Assembly (NCBI GenBank): GCA_013115135.1
Contig: JABANP010000423.1
Location: forward strand, 1 to 46,914
Source: Perkinsus olseni
Taxonomy: Eukaryota > Perkinsozoa > Perkinsida > Perkinsidae
DNA: 46,914 nucleotides
Direction of reading: 5' to 3'
Position numbers and translations under genes: made by a program. Numbering within the stretch: the first letter of the stretch is position 1; every line of letters begins with the position of its first letter. Of the stretch, positions 1 through 9,903 are shown piece by piece. Below the pieces are notes generated by a model that saw only the letters and a program-made list of their open reading frames with translations, made no database searches and was not told the origin of the DNA.

Positions 1-1125
1 TGAGACAGAGATTGTCGAGCCTGAAGCGGAAGCGAGGGAACTCTTCGTAGAGCCGACGAAGGACGCCTGGTGGCGTCCATCATGCAGATGTCGAAGTCGA
101 GGATATCTTCAACTTTGCATCTGATCGTGATGAAGGATATAATTCAGCCAAGCTCTCTCTCTCGATGGGAGCTCAACAGACCCGCACGCATTTTGTCCAC
201 GAAGAACTCACCGTCGCACCGGCGTACGGCCGAAGATTCTTCGACTTTACCTCTCAGATCTCATCATTCATTTTCACGGGATTTCTTGCATATCATAGAA
301 TATCACGCAACATCGCAATATCCCCAATCATCATAGAGAAGCGTGGCGGCAGAGAGAAGAGCGCAGCCGAATGACCGATTGAAGTAGGTACAGATTACAA
401 ATTACGACGAATGAAGAGAAGACGGCTGCATTATTACCCGGCCTCATCCGCAAGTAGTTGGAGGAAGACTCGATGGTTCCGCGGACACGTTCCTCAGAAG
501 TGGCGTACTTCTTGGAGCAGAATACTGGGATGAGGTGCTGCTCGGGGTTGAACTAAAACAGGGATGCAGCGTGAGGGGGTAGAACCTGGGTAACTCGGAG
601 CAACTACCTTGAAAGCCGCCCTCTCCTCGTTACTCTGCAGATGACGACACAAGTTGGGCATGATAGCGACTGGGCGAGGCACGCATACCAACTTTTCGCG
701 AATCTTACCCTCGCTGGCAAAGACGACCCTTTACCGGCCATCCCGAGGCCTCGGTCGAACCACGTGTGCCACAGTCCCCCACCATAAGGAGTAACACCGA
801 GCTCGAGCATGCCCTCGGACTCCTTGGCCGAGTTCGGGCGCAATCTCAAGCAGGGGAGTCAGTGTGGGTACCAATGATGACCATACTAGACGTATTGGGG
901 TCGAAGTTCTCACCGACGATGAAAGAAAAGATCTCGGAACCGTCACGGATGGTGAAGTACTTTGCCACCCTTCCCTCAAGTGCCAGGTTTGGCGCTCACT
1001 AAGTCGTTCGAAACCGGCCTGTTTGAGGAGCTTCTCACACTCTAGAACCGAGTGGTAAGGGGGAGCCTGTTTTGTCGACGAAATCTTTGAAAAGCGCTGG
1101 CGGCAGCGGTAGGGAAGGCGGACAT
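1..1125 (-). CDS. Aspartyl aminopeptidase (M18 family), partial, frameshifted
   Basis: Reading the minus strand from ATG at 1125 gives, in order, the hallmarks of cytosolic M18 zinc aminopeptidases, which remove N-terminal Asp/Glu: an N-terminal KDFVDKTGSPYHSV-like block, KYFTIRDGSEIFSF, the metal-binding GTHTDSPCLR motif, PYGGGLWHTWFDRGL, then LVCVPRP and PNLCRHLQ. A 55-nt intron (553-607) precedes FNPEQHLIPVFCSKK. The block at about 1-110 gives EDILDFDICMMDAT and RLDNLCL, so the gene runs off the left edge. The reading frame has to change about six times (near 1086, 1062, 985, 875, 740 and 45), mostly at short homopolymers, while the amino-acid motifs stay intact. It is therefore either a young pseudogene or a gene with sequence errors. 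Family assignment is firm; functionality is not. Confidence 0.8.
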
Positions 1126-1867
1126 AGTTGGTTGGGGAAGTTATATAACAAAAACTATAGTTGAAGAGAAAGTGCGAGACGGCATGACTGCTACTAACGG
1201 CTCTCTCAGGATTAAACTCGGATGCAAACGCTCGACCCCATGCACCACATAAGATACACCCACTACCAGGGGTAGGGAAATTCCCGCACGCCGCAGGAGT
1301 GGAGAAGGACGAGCACGCTAACGATCCGCTTGAGGAACTCGAATTCAGTTTTTGTATGGATGTATGTAAAATCGTTGCCGCTAGTCATCGGAAGTGGTTT
1401 TTCAACTTGACGTTTTACGTATCTTACTAGCCTGAGCCTAAGATACCCCTGTCGACTACCTGATCCTTCTCTCGTCCAGCAGCCGTTTCAAAGTTTGGGA
1501 CGCTTCCAGTGTCCACCGCCTCTGGTATCAAACCATTACCTTGACTCACAGCCGGGTCCTGGCTTCGTAAAATTACCGACCCTGTTCTTGCATTCTGCAC
1601 GAAAAACGCATTTCGTGCGGCGTCAGAGGAGACTTCCGCGAAAGTGAATTCGAAGGTCGTTTGTCAAATTGACGAGGAGCGTCGCGGAGTGGTGTGCTGC
1701 TCTCGCCCTAGAGTGGCCGTGCCTTCGCTTGCCGACGGCAATAGCTATCGCTCAGCGTCGGATCTTGCAGTGGGGCGAGTTTAGCGTTGCCACGGCTGCG
1801 GTGTCAGGGCGCTGTCTCGTTCCCTTTGAAGGCAGCTGAATTCTTTTAGTATTGAACTAAATCCCTC
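1126..1867. promoter_or_regulatory. Divergent intergenic region between the M18 gene and the secreted paralog pair
   Basis: No convincing exon was found here. The two flanking genes are transcribed away from each other, so both promoters probably lie here. An AT-rich patch (TTATATAAC) sits at about 1140-1150, just upstream of the M18 start. Nothing else is recognised. Confidence 0.35.
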
Positions 1868-2791
1868 ATGTTTCGGACCCTGTTCTGTGGCGTCGGCGTC
1901 ATCTTTGCTGGGTAAGTGGCTGGCTTTGATGGAGCAAAAATAAACGATGGTCTCCCTTCAGGATGCTTCAGGGTTGCAGTGAGCATGCTGAGCGCGATGT
2001 AAGGTTCACGGAGTCGGAGGGAATCTTTCGGTTTCCCACCCTGAGGAGATCTTTCCGTTTCCAACCTCTGGAATATCTTTCGGTTTCGGATCTTCTCAGC
2101 CCTCATTGCATTGCAGCGTCTTCAAGACTCCACAGTCCTTAGGCGAGTCTCCCTCCGCTGTGTAGGTACCTAAGGCTCGTGGACGGAAGAAAGGAAGCTC
2201 TTTGACCAGCTGCGACATCTACCTCGGCTCGACTTCGCCATTCACTATCGCCACCTACGAGGGCCCCGGCGATGGAGAGTTCCATCTGACCAGCGCTACC
2301 TGCGGGTCGAAGAAGAGCGCCGCTCACGTCATGGGCTCCTCGGCAGCCTCTAGGCCGATTAATGCAACGGACTGCGATGGCCTGCAGATTGCCGAGCGAG
2401 AGCAGTACGCTGCTGGAAAGGGCCTCGACTCGGTGAGAGAGGGATATCTTGAGGTTGAGCGTGCATTACTCAAGTGCCTTGTTAGTTGTATGAGGAATGC
2501 GACGGCCATGGTAAGGTGGAGACTGCCGTTAAAGACAATGGAAGTGTCGAGAAGGACGAGTCGGCTGCCAAGTTGAAGGATGGTATGATGACCTACAGGA
2601 CCGTCAGTATCTACGTTAAGGATCTCGATGACTCCAACTCTGGCGTGAGTTGCGCGTTCCGACGGCCTCGTTCTACTAGCCACCGTTCTCAGGCTTATCA
2701 CATCTCCGGGGGAGCATACAGCTACTCCTCGGGCTCTTATTCCTCGTCAGCTGGTCCGGGAGAGGCACGAGATGTTAATCGTCATCCTTAG
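1868..2791 (+). CDS. Small secreted protein, paralog 1 (five exons)
   Basis: Exons 1868-1911, 1980-1998, 2166-2432, 2486-2644 and 2693-2791 have GT-AG borders and compatible phases, giving 588 nt and a 195-aa protein. It starts MFRTLFCGVGVIFAG, a short hydrophobic signal peptide. A basic segment (ARGRKK) at the start of exon 3 looks like a processing site. Exon 3 then carries SCDIYLGSTSPFTIATYE and Cys-containing segments, exon 4 LYEECDG and TYRTVSIYVKDLD, and the tail is Gly/Ser/Tyr-rich (SGSYSSSAG). The same exon order and motifs recur in the next gene, so the two are a tandem duplication. I do not recognise the family. A secreted or surface role is inferred from the signal peptide and paired cysteines. 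Confidence 0.75.
2022..2095 (+). repeat. Three-copy tandem repeat inside an intron of paralog 1
   Basis: Three imperfect head-to-tail units of about 27 bp, each built around ATCTTTCSGTTTC, fill the middle of the 167-nt second intron (1999-2165). This may explain why that intron is longer than most in the window. Confidence 0.6.
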
Positions 2792-2907
2792 AGCCGTTAT
2801 TTGTTATGTCATGATGTTTATCGCTGTTGGTGTAAGTGTCGGCTCCTCCCAGTTGTTTGTTCGGCCGGGCCAGTTCATGTGCCGCTTCACAGTGGCGGCG
2901 TTCCGGA

Positions 2908-4240
2908 ATGTCCACCACCAGCACCTGTGTGTCGAAGCTCATCGCGATCGGCGTGACGCTGTTGGTGGGGACGTTGATGTGAGTCTACCGTTGCTTCAGC
3001 CTGTTATTATCATTGTTTCTCGCGATCAGGTTAGAGGGTTGCTCTGATTCAGACTCGGAAGTGAGTCAGTTTGATAATCGCGGGCCTTGGGTGACTCTCT
3101 TCTCAGGTCCCTGCTCCTAGAACTCGGAAGCGTGGCAGTGACATCCTCGGCTGCGATATATACCTCGGGGAGAAGTCACCATTCACTGTGGCCACTTACG
3201 AGTCGTCGGGCAGCGGCAATTTCACTCTGGTTAGCGCCACGTGTGGTAAAAGTAACCGTGCTGCGCAGCTCCTGAGCAACAACAGCAGCAGCAACCGTGT
3301 GAGGGTGGTGGAGGACTGCGAGGAGTTGCAGGGGAAGGAGAGGGAGGAGTTCCAAGCGGAGAAGGCACTCTCTTCGGTGAGATGGTTGCTCGGAGAGGGA
3401 GATGCGTTCTTATCAATCGTTTTGTTCATTTGCTTCAACTAATCAGCCGTGAGAGATACAAGCGGAGTCGTATCCTTTTTTGCAAAAGGGGAGGTGGCTC
3501 CGCTAGTATAAACTGCTCCATAGATCCCAGTATGTGTGGCCGGGAAGAGTCGCAAAGTGCGTGAAAGATCCTGAGGACAGTGGAACTCGCAGCACGATTA
3601 ATTAAATTTCGCGTAGAGTTGAACCACTTGCGGTTTTAGTTATACCGAGAATGTACGGAGCTCAAGAATGTTTCTCTTGTCGGGCCACCAATCTGCAAAG
3701 TGACTCTGACGAGCGCCAGCGACCCGCCCCAGAAGGTTGACATGCAGTATGAGGATCCCAATGTGTTCGTTGCCACTGCTACCACCTGTTCTGATGGTTC
3801 CACAGCCCCTATGCCTGCCGGAGCTAACGTGAGCAATACTCCTTGTCGACTGTCTGCCCTCTCTTCGAGTGCATTGTGTGCGGCTCAGGTAACTGCGGGC
3901 ATCGCGTGCAAGGATTTGAAAAAGAAGGCGGAGGGTGTCGAGACTTTCGAGAAATTTGTGGAGGAAGTGACAGGAAAAAAACTCTCCAAAATCCGTGCAG
4001 GAAATCCTCATCGAAAACCCCGCGCGTGGATAGGACCGAGAAGCCTCAGGCCAGCCTCAATGATGAGACCCTAACTTATCGCACTGTCAGCATCTATGTT
4101 AGAGACTTCGACGTAAGTGCAGTCGGGAATACAATCGGTGGTCGATCCATGTTCTTCTGCCAGTTAAGCGGAAGTGACTCTCCGAGCTTTGCTGACCTTG
4201 GCCGCAGCGAAAGGGAGATAAGGATGAGAACGTGACCTAG
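2908..4240 (+). CDS. Small secreted protein, paralog 2
   Basis: Exon 1 (2908-2978) encodes MSTTSTCVSKLIAIGVTLLV, a clear signal peptide. Exon 2 (3030-3060) gives LEGCSDSDSE. Exon 3 (3107-3376) starts VPAPRTRKRGSD and contains CDIYLGEKSPFTVATYE, aligning closely with exon 3 of the upstream gene. RTRKR fits a furin-like RxK/RR site. Exon 4 starts at 3640 (LYRECTE) and runs through ICKVTLTSASDPPQ to 3829. Exon 5 starts at 3889 (VTAGIACKDLKKK). A phase-compatible join near 4041 leads to TYRTVSIYVRDFD, and the last exon ends with TAG at 4238-4240. Spacing to paralog 1 is only 116 bp. The exon 5/6 junction is the least certain part: a donor near 3966 and acceptor at 4040 are the best fit. Confidence 0.7.
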
Positions 4241-4335
4241 CGGTTGATTAACTGCGCTGGGAAATCGATTGAAATAAGCCTTTACTTTGGAGACATGTAT
4301 GAATCCTGATGTTCAGTTGAAGACCTCAGATTGCT

Positions 4336-4376
4336 GTGTTGATGCTATGACGAGGTCGTGGGTTCAAATCCCGCAG
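4336..4376 (+). other. tRNA T-arm-like 41-nt GT-AG segment
   Basis: The segment starts GTGTTGATGC and ends CCCGCAG. Positions 4358-4374 fold as a perfect T-arm (GTGGG, loop TTCAAAT, CCCGC). Upstream, AGGTC matches a tRNA variable loop. No complete acceptor stem can be formed, so it is not a working tRNA gene. Its size and GT-AG ends match local introns, and it lies just upstream of the next gene, so it may be a 5'-leader intron. Confidence 0.5.
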
Positions 4377-4398
4377 TTATCAATTTTTGTTCTCCGAG

Positions 4399-5424
4399 AT
4401 GGTCATGTGCCGCGACGAGACTCTACCCTTCGCTCGACGCGAAGATACGATGAGTTTGGACACCATCAAGCCAAAGGATGTCCCTCGAGGTCACCTCTGG
4501 CTATGCCTTCTGGCACTGAAGGTAACCTTTTTCAGGTAGAATCCTTTATGTGAAGGACACTGATGCCTCCCTCACCACCATCGACATCGACAAGTGCAAA
4601 CCGACTTACTATTGGTTGGATTACCTACGCAAACCTGAATTCAGTTTAAAGTGAGTCCTGGAATTCCTTTTCGAAGCTCATCAAAATTGCAGATGCGACG
4701 TGCCCGGCATGAGGTCGAAGTCGTATTACCCACCAGTGGTCAACAGGCCGAGAGACCTATCCCTCACGACACAAGACATCGAGTGGGCTCAGCCGAAAAT
4801 CACTAGGTTCAGGACTAACAGAGTGCTGGACCCTCTCAACCCTAAGTAATATTCACGAATCCCGGGAGTCGTCGACAGCATTCTCAGAAGATCCAACCGA
4901 CTGTGGGCCTGCTCAGGTACAAACTTCCGAAGAGTGAGGCTGTTCCGGTGGAGCCTCCGAGGTTCAACGGGAGGCTCACGAACGACATCCGAGGTAGGGT
5001 CCGCTAAGCCAGGAGTTCGAGTAGCCGGCTGAGCTGACAGATATCGAGTTTTTCGCATCCGAAGCGGCTCATTCCTGACCGAAACTACAACAGAGATCCC
5101 AACGACGCGTCAGACATCGAGTGAGCTAGGTGCAGATTATTGCCGAAGGTATTCGAAGATGTCTCAAGGTACGCGAGGACGAAGTCTGTACAAGAGCAGT
5201 TGAATGACATAAGGAAGAGAGGAGCACCGAGGGCACAGCGAACACGAGACCTGAGTCTGGTGATGAGCCTCGGAACCCCGTGGTGCTCAGACCTCAGTTA
5301 TTTTCAGACGGCCAAGGATATTAATGCCGGACCACTGGATGGAAGACTACCGGCTATGAGAGGGACTGATCCTCTTGAACCAACCTATGTTATCCCAGCT
5401 AGGATGAAGGACCATCCCAGCTAG
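4399..5424 (+). CDS. DI(E)/DPLxPxY-repeat protein, one apparent frameshift
   Basis: Exons 4399-4489, 4536-4650, 4693-4845 and 4917-4993 join in phase through introns of 46, 42 and 71 nt. They encode MVMCRDETLPFARREDTMSL, then VKDTDASLTTIDIDKCKP, TQDIEWAQPK and NRVLDPLNPKYKLP. A phase-matched 47-nt intron leads to DIEF, where a T5 run (5049-5053) must lose one T to continue as SHPKRLIPDRNYNRDPNDAS. A 48-nt intron (GTGAGC donor) then leads to YARTKSVQEQLNDIRK, DINAGPLDG and DPLEPTYVIP, stopping at 5424. The repeated DI-x-A-x-P plus DPL-x-P-x-Y pattern resembles motifs I associate with microtubule or flagellar proteins of protists, but I cannot name the family. The start is the first good ATG; an upstream exon is possible. 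Confidence 0.55.
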
Positions 5425-5606
5425 GACTATCCCCAACAGACTCGGGAGTGCTCGTGTACGTCCTCGGCGAGCAGCGGTGCGGGCTTGTCGGAGAGTTTGT
5501 AGATCAGCAGGTGTCGCCATATGACTAACCCAAGTCGCGGCGTAGGTTAGCTAATGTAAAAGCTTATAAAGATCAATGGGAGACGGGGGAGACGGGGAGC
5601 TATTGA
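5425..5606. other. Spacer before the truncated retroelement
   Basis: An open stretch encoding VYVLGEQRCGLVGEF lies at about 5455-5525 and stops at TAA; it may be a stray exon. There is no LTR-like or primer-binding sequence that would mark the 5' end of the following element. Confidence 0.3.
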
Positions 5607-5669
5607 GAGGCGTCACGTCTCAGCGTCACGGGCGTACGCGGTCGTAGCTGGCGTGCGCGTGTAGTTCGC

Positions 5670-8600
5670 GTGGAGCGACACAAGCACGGAACTTGCAAGT
5701 TTGGCGATGGTTGCAAATTCCAGCATCAACCAAAAGAAGCACAAGACACGACAACGCCTCCGGAGGACGATGAACCAAGGAGGTCAGAGAGATTGCGCCA
5801 GAAAGAGACTAAGACTGTTGGCGCCGTGTCGCCAGTGCATTCGGCCAGGGAGAACAGCGAGGAGATCTGCATAAAGGTTCTCGAGATCAACGGTCAAAAA
5901 AGAAACTGCATAGTTGACTCTGGGGCCGCAGTGTCACTGGCCGTCTCTGATGCCGTGTGTAGTGAGGCCGAGACTGAGACCTGTGACAAGATTCGGGCCG
6001 TCCGAGGGGTCGGTGGAGGTGAGTTAACGGTACATGCTAAAGCCTCGCTTCCTGTCAGAGGACCGACGGAATTAATTGAGGTTGAATTTTTGGTGGTTGA
6101 CTCCCTCCCCTACAGTCATGAGTACCTCCTGGGATGGAAGGACATGGTGAAGCTCGGCCTCCAAGTCTCTCCCAAGCGCAGTGATGCGCAGACCATATCA
6201 GAATTTACCCTCCCTCCTGACGATGCGGGCGGAATGGGAAGCGAAGGACTGGATAAACTGTTGGCAGCGGAGGCCAGAATTCGCAAAGATGCTGAGGCTT
6301 GTGCCTGCAAAGCTCGAGACATCCTCGTAGAGCGTGGGCGAGTTTGGCAACCATTACCAGCGGCGGAAGACTATCAAGGTCGGGTTCGTGAGCTTCTTCC
6401 CGAAGAGAAGCGCGATCTCCCTGACCAAACACACACTGTGGAAATTCGCTGGGATGGCTCTGAACCCCCTGCGGCTAGCGGCGGCGACTTTTCCGTGAGG
6501 ATGATGCGAAACCTAAGCGAAGAGCAGCGGGTGGCCTTCGCGGCTGAGTGTCATAAGTTCATCTCAAAAGGGTGGTGGGTCAAAAGCAGCGGCTTGAGCA
6601 GCAACAGTGGACCGGCTGGGGTATCATTCCCTCGGTTCCAAGGGCCCTGGAAATCCACCTCAACGCGAGCTGTGGTTGATCTCAAGCGTTGGAACTCCTC
6701 GCGCCCCAAAGCTAGTTGGGATGGTCAACCCTGCTCGGCATTGGTCATGTCATGGAGGGGGCGGTGTTCGACAAAGGACAGTACAATCTTCTTAGACCTC
6801 TCGAAGGCCTACTACAAGAACCGGCTGCATGTGTCTGAAGTCGGGTGGATATTCATAAGATGTCTTGGCGAGTTGTATAAGACGGACCGAACTGCCTTCG
6901 GGGCAGGGTTCGGCTGTGCTGCTATGGCCTTCGGTGTCAGGTTACTGATGACGGCAGTCTGCATTGCCATACATCTCTTCCTGAGCACGTCGGAGGAGCC
7001 CGAGAGAGTCGAGCAGAGCTTCGCCGAGATGTCCCCGGCCGACCTCCAGCTAGCGCTGAGCGGCCATGGCATTAACTGGTTGGATTTTTTGGATGATGTG
7101 CTGGCATTTGGGCCCCTACACAGCATCGCGATGTTCACGCTCTGCATGCGCCTCACGGCTACTATCATTGGCTATGAATTCCCGCTGCCAAAAATTGATG
7201 TCATAAGCGAAGTGCCCACTTCTGCCGTAGGTCCCAGGCACCTGGGCCTCACGTGGACGGCAGCCGGAGCGAGTTGTGTCGATGTTCGGCACCAGCTTCA
7301 AGTAGAGGCCCCATCTACTGCCGAGGCCAAGCTGAGCAAGGCTGATCTGTACAGGATAGCGGGCCTCCTTCAAGATGTGTCCCGATGCCATGGAGAGAGA
7401 CGCTACCTTGCAGATCTCATCAGGAGGTTTGGAGGTCGCCTACCGAAGAAGACGCCGCACCCAAAAGCAGACTGGCAGGCCAAGCACCACCTCAGCGCTG
7501 AGCAAACCGCGACTCTGTGCTCGTGGATCAAGGCCGCGGCCGATACATACACTGAGGGATGCTGCCACGGGCCGACCGGCGACAGGGGACAAACCCTGAT
7601 CTTGTACACCGATGCATCAAGCGTAGGCTATGGCTGGGCACTCTGGCGGGGCTCAGGACTGCCGAATTTGGCGGAGGACCAGCCACATAATGCCGAAGCC
7701 TTGATGAGCATGGGATATGTACTGCTGGAGGAGGAAGCCAAGCATTTCCCGGGATCACGAGGCCAAGACTGGCACGTCAACCGTAAAGAACTGGCGGGCG
7801 TCGCTTCGGGCCTCTCGGCGGTGTACTGTTGGATCTTCAAAAGACGAATGACCACAGTGAAAGAGGTACTGGTACTGGGGGACAACGTTTCGGCCCTTAA
7901 GTGGGCAGGGATCCCCGATAAGCCAATCAAGTCCTTTGATGTAGCAGGTATACGGAATCTGCAGTCCAGCCTGTCAGAGCTACGGGTGTCCCTCTCACAA
8001 GCTGGTATAAATGTACGGTTCTGCCATATTCAGGGGAAGTGCAACGTGATAGCTGATCAGCTCTCTCGCCTCGGTGTTCGGTTCCCCCTTCGACCTTCCA
8101 CTGGCAATGACGAACGGCCTCTTGTGGGTGTCGCTCTGGAAGTGTCCGGTGAACTCTTACACATGATTGAGGCCGCCACGGCCTGTGATACAGCAATACC
8201 CGCAGGACTAGAGTCTTGTACTGTCAAGGGAAGGTCGGTGCTGCGAAGGAATGGAGCTATCTACATCCCCGAGTCCTGTCGACAGCGTGTGCTGGCATTA
8301 GCCCACTCGGACAATCACCTCAGTGGGCGTCGGACTGTGGGGGCGATGGCAAACCTAGCGTGGTGGCCGTCATGGAGGCGGGACGCTAAAGAGTGGGTGA
8401 AAAAGTGTGCAAGATGTGCCAAGGAGGCCGCGAGCATCTACAGTGAAAAGTTGGAAGGCAAGTTGTCCTCACACTTCGCAAGTGAGCGGTTCTCTGAGGT
8501 CTACATCGATGCTTGTCGCCCGGGGACGGGCCTGACCGTTTTCCTCATTGTGGATAATTTTTCCCGATGGGTCGAACCCTATATCATGGCTGACGCCTCG

Positions 8601-9362
8601 GCGAAGTCTGCGGTCGATACTATGCTGCTCTGGTGCGCTCGGTACGGCCATCCGCGGCGGGTTGTCTGCGATCAAGGATGCCACTTCGTGGCGGACGCCT
8701 TCAGGCAGTATTGTAAGGCCAACAATATGGAGCTCTCCTTCGGCAGCGCCCATAACCCAATGAGGCAGGGGCTGGTGGAGAAACAGGTGGGAGAGTTAAA
8801 GAGGGGCCTTAGGAAGTTAGGCAGGTGTGATTCTGTGGCGGTGTCACTGGTGTGTTCAGCTAGCAACAACAGTGACATCGGTGACACAGGATTCACTCCG
8901 CATGAGTTGGTCTTCGGAGATGCCGGCAGGAGCGCCCTCTGGCGAGCCCTCGGCGACGACTCTGAAGAGGCGAACATGTGGGGACGGATGGACCTCGAAG
9001 ACTACTGTCAGAGCCTCGCGAACTTGCTCAAGGAGCAGGATAATGAGTGGTCTAGGGTCCAGAAGGAGTATCGCCAGAGCCAAGCAAGCCGCAGATCCAC
9101 GGGAGCAGCTACTCCACTGAAGGAGAATGATCTCGTATGGTGGATCAGGGACGATGACAAAATCCGCGGACGCATCGCCCAAGGACCGTATGCGGTGGTT
9201 GGCCCTCTGGTTTCTGACGCCGGGACTGACGGTGACGACGCCACCCAACCAACGACTTACCGACTGGCTGGGGGGCGGGTAATCCCCAGACACCGATTGG
9301 TCAAATATCTGGATGCGGCGGACATTTCCGGATACCCTGAGCTTCTGGGGGCGCAGGTTTAG
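5670..9362 (+). CDS. Retroelement polyprotein: CCCH-like finger, protease, RT, RNase H, integrase
   Basis: The 1,230-aa reading frame opens with a CCCH-like segment, HGTCKFGDGCKFQH, instead of the usual CCHC knuckle. Then come an aspartic protease core (IVDSGAAVSLAV, residue about 80), a divergent reverse transcriptase with STIFLDLSKAYY and the catalytic FLDD box (about residue 472), and RNase H (LYTDASSVGYGWALW, NRKELAGV, VLGDNVSALKW, NVIADQLSRL). The integrase has an HHCC finger (HSDNH ... CARC) and a DDE core (YIDAC, VCDQGCHF, GLVEKQVGELK). The integrase and RNase H acidic residues are all present. The first codon is GTG, so the true start lies upstream or is lost; the frame is open from 5607. 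The RT looks unlike typical Ty3/Gypsy, so clade placement is uncertain. Confidence 0.85.
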   Translation: MERHKHGTCKFGDGCKFQHQPKEAQDTTTPPEDDEPRRSERLRQKETKTVGAVSPVHSARENSEEICIKVLEINGQKRNCIVDSGAAVSLAVSDAVCSEAETETCDKIRAVRGVGGGELTVHAKASLPVRGPTELIEVEFLVVDSLPYSHEYLLGWKDMVKLGLQVSPKRSDAQTISEFTLPPDDAGGMGSEGLDKLLAAEARIRKDAEACACKARDILVERGRVWQPLPAAEDYQGRVRELLPEEKRDLPDQTHTVEIRWDGSEPPAASGGDFSVRMMRNLSEEQRVAFAAECHKFISKGWWVKSSGLSSNSGPAGVSFPRFQGPWKSTSTRAVVDLKRWNSSRPKASWDGQPCSALVMSWRGRCSTKDSTIFLDLSKAYYKNRLHVSEVGWIFIRCLGELYKTDRTAFGAGFGCAAMAFGVRLLMTAVCIAIHLFLSTSEEPERVEQSFAEMSPADLQLALSGHGINWLDFLDDVLAFGPLHSIAMFTLCMRLTATIIGYEFPLPKIDVISEVPTSAVGPRHLGLTWTAAGASCVDVRHQLQVEAPSTAEAKLSKADLYRIAGLLQDVSRCHGERRYLADLIRRFGGRLPKKTPHPKADWQAKHHLSAEQTATLCSWIKAAADTYTEGCCHGPTGDRGQTLILYTDASSVGYGWALWRGSGLPNLAEDQPHNAEALMSMGYVLLEEEAKHFPGSRGQDWHVNRKELAGVASGLSAVYCWIFKRRMTTVKEVLVLGDNVSALKWAGIPDKPIKSFDVAGIRNLQSSLSELRVSLSQAGINVRFCHIQGKCNVIADQLSRLGVRFPLRPSTGNDERPLVGVALEVSGELLHMIEAATACDTAIPAGLESCTVKGRSVLRRNGAIYIPESCRQRVLALAHSDNHLSGRRTVGAMANLAWWPSWRRDAKEWVKKCARCAKEAASIYSEKLEGKLSSHFASERFSEVYIDACRPGTGLTVFLIVDNFSRWVEPYIMADASAKSAVDTMLLWCARYGHPRRVVCDQGCHFVADAFRQYCKANNMELSFGSAHNPMRQGLVEKQVGELKRGLRKLGRCDSVAVSLVCSASNNSDIGDTGFTPHELVFGDAGRSALWRALGDDSEEANMWGRMDLEDYCQSLANLLKEQDNEWSRVQKEYRQSQASRRSTGAATPLKENDLVWWIRDDDKIRGRIAQGPYAVVGPLVSDAGTDGDDATQPTTYRLAGGRVIPRHRLVKYLDAADISGYPELLGAQV

Positions 9363-9373
9363 TACCGGTCGAT

Positions 9374-9715
9374 ATGCGATGCAGTGACTTTACCAAGCTC
9401 CGAGTCGGGGATCTGGTAGGTTGGGTCACCGAGGAGGAGCTGGGAGACGACTCACGAACCACGTGGAGCATCGATCTGGGGTTGCTCCACAAGCAGATCT
9501 TGGCTGATGAATGGCAGGTTCGTCGTCTCTATTACAACACCGACACACATCAATGGGTTGATGTCGGTAACAAGAAAGTCGACATATTGTCTAAGAAGGC
9601 TTCGGAATTGATCATCGGTCTAGCTTTGAGACGTGATCGTCAGCTGACTCGTAAGAGTCGTGATCGCTTAGTGTCGGCTGGGTACTTTTTGCTCTTAACC
9701 CAACGACTTTGTTAG
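9374..9715 (+). CDS. Small ORF downstream of pol in the truncated retroelement
   Basis: This 113-aa ORF begins with ATG 11 nt after the pol stop, in another frame, and ends 10 nt before the purine tract. It encodes DLVGWVTEEELGDDSRTTW and a basic C-terminal half (RRDRQLTRKSRDR). No family recognised. Its position inside the element suggests an accessory or displaced C-terminal protein of the retroelement rather than a host gene. Confidence 0.5.
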   Translation: MRCSDFTKLRVGDLVGWVTEEELGDDSRTTWSIDLGLLHKQILADEWQVRRLYYNTDTHQWVDVGNKKVDILSKKASELIIGLALRRDRQLTRKSRDRLVSAGYFLLLTQRLC

Positions 9716-9770
9716 GTCCCTCGCAAAGGGGGGCGTGTCCCGACAGCGATCCCTAAACACTCTAGTTGCA

Positions 9771-9819
9771 GTAGATAGTTGCACCATCACAGTATATTGG
9801 TCGCGGGTTCGACCCCCAG
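9771..9819 (+). other. tRNA T-arm-like 49-nt GT-AG segment
   Basis: A GT-AG bounded 49-nt segment ends GGGTTCGACCCCCAG, a T-arm-like sequence whose 3' strand forms the CAG acceptor. It is intron-sized, but no exons are visible on either side. It sits between the truncated retroelement and the spliced-leader sequence. Confidence 0.4.
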
Positions 9820-9903
9820 ACCATTCCTTTTGCTAATTAGTGAGAGTATACGTCGCCCGCCCGGAAGCCCATGAATGCTCCGGGTCGGGTTCGTGATGTA
9901 AAA

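Larger units (their letters stand above)
5607..9735 (+). mobile_element. 5'-truncated LTR-type retrotransposon
   Basis: A single long pol frame (open from 5607, stop 9360-9362) is followed by a second ORF and a purine tract, AAAGGGGGG at 9725-9733, placed like a polypurine tract. A TGTCCCGACAG sequence right after it could be the start of a 3' LTR, but no matching 5' copy exists in the window. The element therefore lost its 5' part or was captured incompletely. Unlike the 35267-45180 element it has no TCGGCCC enrichment and belongs to a different lineage. Confidence 0.7.

Noticed and set aside
70..374. Plus-strand ORFs at the left edge as a gene
   Set aside because: They are antisense to M18 coding blocks that carry recognisable family motifs.
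1..1125. Mitochondria-type AGG/CCC programmed frameshifting in the M18 gene
   Set aside because: One site (ACC AGG CGT) fits the AGGY rule, but the others need shifts of different sign at other codons, and this is a spliced nuclear gene.
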